From contig JASSKH010000020.1 of NCBI GenBank assembly GCA_031763025.1, positions 1,240,001 to 1,304,000 on the forward strand: 64,000 nucleotides of DNA, read 5' to 3'. Position 1 is the first letter of the stretch; each line of letters opens with the position of its first letter. Origin of the DNA: Macrocystis pyrifera. Taxonomy: Eukaryota; Sar; Phaeophyceae; Laminariales; Laminariaceae. The notes beneath the pieces are model-generated. The model saw only the letters and a list, made by a program, of their open reading frames with translations. It had not been told where the DNA came from and made no database searches. Made by a program: the position numbers and the translations under genes. This document shows positions 57,100-64,000 of this stretch, one piece after another.

Positions 57100-58210
57100 A
57101 CTAACTGTGTGTGTTCTTCGCATTGAACCGTTATTTCAACTCATCGACATCCAGCACAACAAGTGCCCGTGCCGATTCTTCAAACTTAGGGAGATACTAG
57201 TTCCGTGGTTACAAATCTACACCAGAGAGACTATATCACATTGTTACGTACCTGGTATACAGTAGCACTGTAGACAACGCAATGCCATGTCATCGTACCG
57301 GATATGACAGGCACGACACACGTTTTATATGACAGATAGAAAACGCACGACACACGTTTCGTATGACAGATAGAAAACGAAACGCCAAAACCAAAAACAA
57401 GAAGAATAAAAAACTTATCGAAAGAGGTCAAAGAAAAAAGGAAAAAACGGAAAGAATAGAACAGAAAAAAAAAAACTATTGTGCCGCACCGCAGGGGATG
57501 TCTTCAAAACAACATGCAAAAGAAAGAACATAAATAAGAAACATCACTATCCTTTTAAAACAAGGGATACTAAGAACCGAGCGAGGGAAAATAACAGGCA
57601 AACTGAAGCACCAAGCACCCTCCAGGTAGACGCAGCAATTTGTGGTTCGAGTAGCAAAGATAGCCAGGGTCTCCCTTCTAGTCCGCTTGAAACCTTGCTA
57701 CCCTGTCTGCCGTCTCCGTCCTGGGTTCGTCAACTATGCCCCTCCCCTCGGCGTCAGATAATATGAAGCAAGCAAAGCAGGCTCGTCATCCACCCAAGCC
57801 ACACGACTCTTTTCTTAATTCTTATCAATAGAAGAAAGGAAAAATCGCAGAGGATCAAGCGCCAAAAGCAAAATGAAGACAAAGTAAGACCACGTTCGAA
57901 CCAGCCTCACCACCCGTTGCCGGAACGAGTGGCATAGGCGTGTTCTACTTCGTAGTCGGCCTGGGACCTTGCTGCCCTGTCTGCCATTTTCTTCCTGCTT
58001 TCGTCTGCCGCGGTTTCCCTTCTACTCCTCCTGCCCCCCCCTTCCTTCCTCATTCCCTTGCTCGGGTTTCCTTCCACTCCTCCTATCCCTCCCCCCCCCC
58101 CCCAATTCCCTGGGACACCACCCACCGGCAATGCGCGGCGGTGCCTGCTGTGCTTCATCCTGGTGCCACCTCACCATGAAAAGTTGGGCTGTTCGTCCAT
58201 TAGGCAAGCC
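57100..58210 (-). mobile_element. LINE C-terminal end plus 3' tail
   Basis: On the minus strand, FMVRWHQDEAQ (~58180) and, in another frame, DESRKKMADRAARSQADYE (~57985) give the end of ORF2, as at 9.5 kb. The tail follows. Within it the minus strand again reads ADRVARFQAD-like residues near 57700, suggesting a partial duplication of the ORF end. An A-rich (plus strand) linker lies at 57360-57475. Distal blocks GCAATGCCATGTCATCGTAC and CCGATTCTTCAAAC mark the far end. Inactive fragment. Confidence 0.7.
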
Positions 58211-58512
58211 CTGAGTCGATCCTGATCTTTCGTCGAAAACATCCTAAATACCTATGATTGTTTCTGGCCCCAGTTGTGACAAACGACCGTATTGTTGACC
58301 CTCCAAAGAAAACTGATCGGATGCTCCATATTTTCCATTCTTCGTAGGGCTCTGGAGAAACGGGAAACTGTGCCGGGAAGCTCTTGGGAAACTCCGGGGA
58401 GCGTCCTGAGGGGTACGCCGTGTTTTCGCCCGTTCCGCCGATTGAAACGCGTATACTCGGCCTAAAAGCTCAGTTCCTCCTGAAGCCCAGAAACAATCTC
58501 CCGCTACACGTA

Positions 58513-58618
58513 TCACGGGGGATCATAGATAATAGGACCAAAAATTGTGAGTAAAACCATCAAAAATATATCGGGTTTTATGCGAACCGTAGGTCCTACT
58601 GACTATGACCCCCCGTGA
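58513..58618. mobile_element. TA-flanked MITE
   Basis: 106 bp between TA dinucleotides; ends TCACGGGGGATCATAGATAA and ACTGACTATGACCCCCCGTGA. The matching C in both termini suggests a subfamily rather than random decay. Confidence 0.85.
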
Positions 58619-59204
58619 TAGTAGGTACCAGGTGTGTACAACCGCTCGTACATTGACCACACATCCGCACCGTTGTACCACGTAAATAACATAGCAGCCC
58701 ACGCCTGGGTGTCGTGTTCTATGACACTGCTGCGCACTGCTGCTGTGTGTTTTCATCACAGATAGCAGCAACAACAACAGCAGTGCGATTCGTACAGGCC
58801 AGCAGTAGTGCAGGTACAAGTTGACGTGGTCGCCACACTTTGCTTCTATCCTGATGCCATCTCATGCATGTACGTTAATACGTAGGAGTTACGAAGAAGA
58901 GGTCCTACAATACCTTTTCTTTTCGTCTAAGGCAAACAAAGCACACACGTTGTAATATTTACTACTACTACTGCTCCTGTAGACTAGACTTTTATTGGAG
59001 AGGTCTGCAGAATCATCGAAGGTGTTTCCGTTCATGTGTTTCCATGCCCACATTCGATCTGATGGGATACTTGTTATGTTCGTTCATATACTACGGTATT
59101 TAACAGGTATTCTATTGCAACAATCATTCATTGCAGCATCACATATATATTCTGTGTTCGCGTACAAATTGCTTGATGCATGCTTAAAGTTGTATTTAGT
59201 ACTA

Positions 59205-59308
59205 TTACGGGGGTCCATAGTTAACAGGACCATTTTCTTTATGTAAAATAGGTTAATATATAGGTTTTTATGCATACCACAGGTCCTATTAACTATGTAC
59301 CCCCGTAA
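59205..59308. mobile_element. TA-flanked MITE
   Basis: 104 bp between TA dinucleotides; ends TTACGGGGGTCCATAGTTAA and TTAACTATGTACCCCCGTAA. Closest to the family consensus. Confidence 0.9.
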
Positions 59309-59499
59309 TACGAGGTACTGCTGTATGGAGGCGACATTTAAGTCGCGCACGTCAAGCGTTCAATCCATTTCTTCTTGTCGGTAGTCATCGGGTTTTTTTG
59401 TCTGATAGCATTATTTTTCCCGCAAAATAGAAGCTTCTTGGAGGTCGAGTAAAAAAGAGGTTTCACATATTGGGTAGTTGCTAGTAGTAGATGCGCGAG

Positions 59500-60080
59500 G
59501 ACAATTCGTTGTCTAAAGCACTGAGTATTTGAGTACTGGCGGCCAAAAAATTGCGAGTAGTTTCAAGACCCACAGATTGCGAGCACTGAAAACGTCCAAT
59601 TACTAAGAGTACGGAGAGTATGAGCAGTACTGAACCCGAGAACACAGGAAAATATGTACCTGCAATATCGAAATGGGAACTACTTGGAGTACAGGCCAAT
59701 ATCCGTCCTACAGAACTTCGAGATACTGAGAGTACTCGCAGTACATACTCCTCGCGGTATATATTCCCGAAAACGGTCAAAATTGAATGCCCTAGGTTTT
59801 CGAGTTGTCTCCGGCGAAAGAAAAATTGTTCCAACTTCCACTCGTGGGACCATCTGTGAGTGTTTGGTGCCGAACAGTGGGCCTGATAATTGTCGACACG
59901 GGGCACAGACGGTCGATGTATACGCCATACTCGAAGTATACTAAGCTTACTGAGAGTATACCTGTACTGCAAGTATTCGCAGTACGAACCCTACCAACGA
60001 TTAAAATACAGACATGAACGCAGTCCAGAACCCCGTGATACTTCAAGCATAAAAGAGAATATCCACAGCAGCAGCACTAG
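59500..60080 (+). repeat. GTACT-rich block, copy 1
   Basis: Outer parts are crowded with GAGTACT, GCAGTAC and TACTCGCAGTAC motifs on both strands. The centre (GGGACCATCTGTGAGTGTTT, ATTGTCGACACGG) is unique. The whole block matches 63050-63690 in inverted orientation. No frame is conserved. Confidence 0.75.
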
Positions 60081-60237
60081 CGAGTCCCGAAAAAGTATGA
60101 ACCCGAACGTATCCGTACAGTACTATCCACAGTAGTACATAGCCACGAAATACTGCGTGTACTCGCAGTATCTGCTGCAGTACAAACCCGAAACTGCGAG
60201 TGCACCAAGTACATACTTCGCTATTAATTCGTACGAG

Positions 60238-60516
60238 GTATTATACCCTCGACGACCTGCTTCTGGACAAGCCGTGGTCACAGGTGTCTACCCTTCTCCC
60301 CCCCGGTACATGCCTTTATTTTTTATCGCCCGTAGGGTTCAGCATTCCCACTGCTCGTCGATTTTCATCGAATGTAGCTAACTCACGCTCTCGCGCTTTC
60401 CGCTAATCAATCTCTTTTATGCAAGAAAAAGCCCCTACGAGCATGCACGTGAGACTTGAACTCACGACATTGATCTTGATAGCCACGCGGACCACCTACG
60501 AAGCCACCGGGACGCC
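60238..60516 (-). mobile_element. tRNA-derived SINE, copy 2
   Basis: Almost identical in its body to copy 1 at 47.2 kb (CCGTGGTCACAGGTGTCT, TCAGCATTCCCACTGCTCG, GCAAGAAAAAGCCCCTACGA). The tRNA-like head (60516-60446) has B box GAGTTCAAGTCTC. The long T run of copy 1 is not present at its 3' side. Confidence 0.8.
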
Positions 60517-60670
60517 GGCTTTCATAGGCCAATGCGGATGACAACAACAAATAGTACTCCATAGTACTCACAGTACAGCGCGGACCTGCCACATGCGCTT
60601 AGTATATGTTTTGTACCCAATCTAGAACATATCGCAGGACTTCCTAGAGTAGCGTGCACAAGTGCAACTG

Positions 60671-61800
60671 CATGTACACCAGTACTGCTTAAAATCACAT
60701 CTTACATGATACGACAACCGAAGATATATACGCGTACTGCGACAAAGGAACGTGGAATGCTTCCTTTGCAGCTGGTTCTAGGATCAATCGGTCAGCAGTG
60801 TAGGACACACACCAGTCAGAAACTGAGTGTATTTGCATACGTATGTTTGTCAAATATTCGTGTTCGTGCCAACTTTTCTCGTACCACGAGTCCTTTTCGG
60901 CAAAACACTAAGTACTCGGACACGGGAAGACCCACCAGGCGCATTGGTGGAGGTCTCGGCACCGTCAGTGCAGACTGGAGAGCGTAGCGGGCGCTAGATT
61001 GTTTTTCTTCTGTGGGAGTGGGTAAGACGATTATCCTGGTTTCAGTACGAGAGGCCTAACTTTGTACGCACGTGCCGGTGAAATTATGTTGTCTGTTTTC
61101 TTCCCGAGGTTCCCATGAGCTGCGAACACACCGTACGGACATATACGCGGCACACAACAGACAACATGCACGAATCTTATCGCTACAACGATGCTGCCTA
61201 CACGCCGTGCGTGTGCGTCACACCCATGTGCGTAATACTACTGTGGCTGGAGGTGTTTGTCGGAGCCTGCCGTCCGTATTCCACCGTGTACCTTCCCAAG
61301 TACCAGCATGTTTTAACGTGTATACCCCTGCTTCTTCTGCGTTTTGCTTTGTGCGATCCAGTATTGCCACTGACCCAGCTGTGCTCAGTACCGTGCGCCG
61401 ATAGCAGCAGCAGGTTTGCGTACCATGTGCATGTGGCAAATTCGCAATGTAATCTTAGTACTAAGGGGGTATTTGTTGTTGTCATCGGCATTGGCCTATG
61501 CACGTACCTGCTGCACTGTGTGGCCGGCATTTTTTACTCCGAATGGATCATCCCCGGATCGTGTACGTTCGTCGAGTTCAGTACAACACGCTCGTAAAAG
61601 CATTGCTTACAGCAGCATTCATACCCAACATACTTACCGTTATTATTGTCTGCCGTGTGTCCTACACCGCTGACCGATCCTAGAACCAGCTGAGAGGGTA
61701 TCAGTACACGTTATTTTGTCCTTTGTCGCAGTACACGTATCCTCTGCAGTCGTATTATATCACATGACATTTTAAAGCAGGTACTATTTTGGTGTACATG
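60671..61800. mobile_element. Element with ~140-bp terminal inverted repeats
   Basis: Left arm 60671-60810 (CATGTACACC ... TACTGCGACAAAGGAACG ... CCAGCTGCAAAGG-equivalent ... TAGGACACAC) pairs with 61654-61800 on the other strand. About 1.13 kb in all. No transposase is recognised inside; class unassigned, probably a non-autonomous DNA transposon. Confidence 0.65.
61115..61597 (+). CDS. Unrecognised 160-residue ORF inside the inverted-repeat element
   Basis: The longest open frame inside the element between its inverted repeats. Residues about 55-85 and 115-140 are hydrophobic (CVILLWLEVFVGAC, GVFVVVIGIGLCTYLL) and the protein is Cys-rich, which could mean a membrane protein or mere chance in a T-rich strand. 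No homologue recognised; a 110-residue frame overlaps it on the other strand. Weak call. Confidence 0.2.
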   Translation: MSCEHTVRTYTRHTTDNMHESYRYNDAAYTPCVCVTPMCVILLWLEVFVGACRPYSTVYLPKYQHVLTCIPLLLLRFALCDPVLPLTQLCSVPCADSSSRFAYHVHVANSQCNLSTKGVFVVVIGIGLCTYLLHCVAGIFYSEWIIPGSCTFVEFSTTRS

Positions 61801-61975
61801 TTTTTGTAGATGGTACAAGCTACTTAAGCTCCTGCGATGTGCTTCAGATTGCGTACTAAACACAGCGTGCCAGTCGTATGAGTACTGCTGCAGCGTAGAT
61901 GGCAAACTACGCTTTATCACGCGTTGGTTGCCGAGGTTCGACTCGCACGATCCTCGTCTTTTTTGGGGGGCAAAT

Positions 61976-62859
61976 GCCCAAATCAGGTAAACCTGGTCCG
62001 TTTGGGCCAAAATCAGGTACATCCTAAAACCAAGTAAAAAACGCGCGCCACGAGCGGTGTGATGTCCATGACAGTCTGGTAAAACAAAAATGGGCCTAAA
62101 GCATTAAGCGTGGCACATGGCCTCCAAAATCTGAGTTGTTTTCTTTTCTTCAGGGTGTAGGTACCACGGGCTCGACTTGGACCTGCAAAGAGTCACTATT
62201 AATATGCTTCGTTTGGTTTCGCCACGGCGGTCGCGCGAAGAGTATTTACTCTGGCGCCCCCCCCCCCGTTGACAGCCTTAAAGCTTCCAGACCATCCTCG
62301 CGGAACCGCCTGGTCGGCACGAAATTATCTTGCCGTAACAAACCTGAGACCACCTCGACGCGGGGGGTGGTGCAGACGAAACGCCGAGTGTCCATGGTGA
62401 TGTAAAGACTGCTGTGAACATAGAAAACAACAGAGTACGCACAACAACTATTAATAACTGAATGAAGCACATAGGCAAGCACATAGGCACACCCCGAACG
62501 AGAAAAAGTGAAACCAGCGTACGCATGTATGCATGTATACACATCATACGGACTTTTACGTACGACCTACGAGTACAGAGTTTATACGTGAATACAGGAG
62601 AATTTCGAGCGAAGGAGGGCAGACGCATACGGAGAGAGAAAACAGTGTACGTATGGCCCCTCTGATTGGTTCAAAGTTGGCCAAATCAGTTGAAAGCTAG
62701 ACAGAACAGAAAAAGTCAGTTGTACCTTGGCCTTTTCGTGCCAAAATCAGTTACAATGTCAGCGTGGCCAATAGCAGGGCTCCTGGTGTGTGTTTTGTAC
62801 TTGATTTCAGTATGTAACTGTTTTTGGCACAAAAGTGGCTAGGTATACCTGATTTTGGC
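61976..62859. mobile_element. Element with ~60-bp imperfect terminal inverted repeats
   Basis: The left end GCCCAAATCAGGTAAACCTG ... GGCCAAAATCAGGTACAT pairs with the reverse complement of the right end (GCCAAAATCAGGTATACC ... GTGCCAAAAACAGTTACAT). Further GGCCAAAATCAG-like units lie just inside the right arm. About 884 bp, no recognisable protein; probably a non-autonomous DNA transposon. Confidence 0.6.
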
Positions 62860-63049
62860 AAAAACCTTTTTTTTTTTCGACTTTGGATTTATTTTGGAAC
62901 AGCACATCCACCTTGCTTTTCTGACCTACTATTGAATATTTATACGTATGATACAACAGGTGCAAGGTATGTGTTTTGACTCTAGGCCACGGAGTTTAAG
63001 CGCGCTTGCTTGTGGCGTGCGGTCGTACCTCGACCTTTCACAGCTAGTT

Positions 63050-63690
63050 GCCCCCAATAATTGACACCAAAGCAAAGTATGTCAGAGAAAATACTGTGGG
63101 TACTTTGTGCGCTACCTTGGATGCCGCCTGTTGTGCTTCAAGTATCTCGGGGTTCTGTAATGCGGGTACTGCAGGTACCCAAAATATATGTTTTTCGTCC
63201 ATTGGCAGTGTTCGTACTGCGAGTAATCGAAGTACCGAAGTACCCGATATGCTCAGTATACTTCGGAGCATGACGTATACTTTGACCGTCGGTGCACCGT
63301 GTCGACAATTCTCGGGCCCGTTGTTGGGTACAAAACACTCACGGATGGTCCCACGAGTGGGAGTTGGAGCAAATTACGTTCGCTAGGGGCAATTGGAGTA
63401 CTTGGAGCACTTGCTGTATTTCGGGAATATGTACTGCGAGGAGTATGTACTTCGAGCGAGTACTGTCGGTATGTCGAGGTTCTCTGCTCCGGATACTCCC
63501 TGTACTCCAAATACACCGTGTTTCGATACTGCGGGTACATTTGCGCCTGTGATGTCGGGATTCCGTACTGCTCACATACTCTGTACTCTCAGTAATTGGG
63601 CCCTCTCAGTACTCGCAGTATTCTTGCTGCCAGTACTCCAATACTCCCAGTACTCGGACTACGAAAAAAATATAGAGCATCATCCACTGC
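63050..63690 (-). repeat. GTACT-rich block, copy 2
   Basis: Inverted partner of 59500-60080. Shares TGTCGACAATTCTCGGGCCC, CTCACGGATGGTCCCACGAG and flanking arrays of AGTACTnnnAGTAC motifs. The two blocks bracket a SINE and both inverted-repeat elements. Confidence 0.75.
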
Positions 63691-64000
63691 TGTGTCTGTG
63701 AAATCTTGATTTAATCTTGAGCGCCAAGAAACACATGTTTTGCGGAAATACATTTTGTATGTGTGCTGGATTTTACTCAGCCGATCATGACGTATTATCT
63801 AGAAACCTCGACCTCACGCAACTTTTTGTACGTACGTTTTTACGCCGCGAGCATTGAATGGACTGCCGCGAGTTAACCGTTCAGGATTGCCGGTATACAT
63901 TCTTTTGGAATATTGTGAGGGTAATGATCCCACACTATTTCCACAAACAGTAGGAAATAGTCTATCCTCAAACGTATGTGTCCGTTTGTTCTTCAGTGGA
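63691..64000. other. No gene recognised
   Basis: AT-rich sequence at the window edge with no repeat or protein recognised. Confidence 0.4.

Overview
This is eukaryotic nuclear DNA: most of it is transposons and other repeats, protein-coding sequence is sparse, and two GT-AG introns can be placed by protein homology. The only intact gene I recognise encodes a root-cap-type extracellular-like protein (2.4-3.3 kb). I recall similar proteins from brown algae and other stramenopiles. With the mix of Copia, LINE and repeat families this suggests a seaweed or related protist, most likely a brown alga. That identification is inference and only moderately secure.

Layout. 0-12 kb: one host-type gene in otherwise featureless DNA, a solo Copia-type end repeat (6.1 kb) and the 3' coding end of a LINE (9.5-10.2 kb, minus). 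12.4-15.3 kb: two inward-facing 5' pieces of a Copia-family element. 15.9-16.05 kb: a 43-bp tandem repeat. 17.25-23.3 kb, minus strand: a large, intron-containing, decayed gene combining a zinc-binding N-terminus, a DDE-like transposase core, a DEDDy 3'-5' exonuclease and a C-terminal conserved domain. This is the most interesting object in the window. 25-32.5 kb: four copies of an interspersed repeat (family B), a LINE tail and a second, longer LINE copy. 32.8-38.0 kb: a broken Copia-family element whose ends are inverted rather than direct repeats, followed by a separate Copia RNase H fragment.

38-64 kb is a repeat graveyard. It holds nine copies of a ~105-bp TA-flanked MITE, two tRNA-derived SINEs, further LINE pieces, several paired dispersed repeats, two small elements with long terminal inverted repeats, and a pair of GTACT-rich inverted blocks. 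Two nestings fix element boundaries and order of arrival. One MITE sits inside another (39.44-39.65 kb). A SINE sits inside a MITE that sits inside a LINE tail (46.8-48.3 kb).

No rRNA, tRNA gene, CRISPR array or bacterial-type operon was found. The genes do not form a pathway; the window is best read as successive waves of mobile DNA around one or two host genes.
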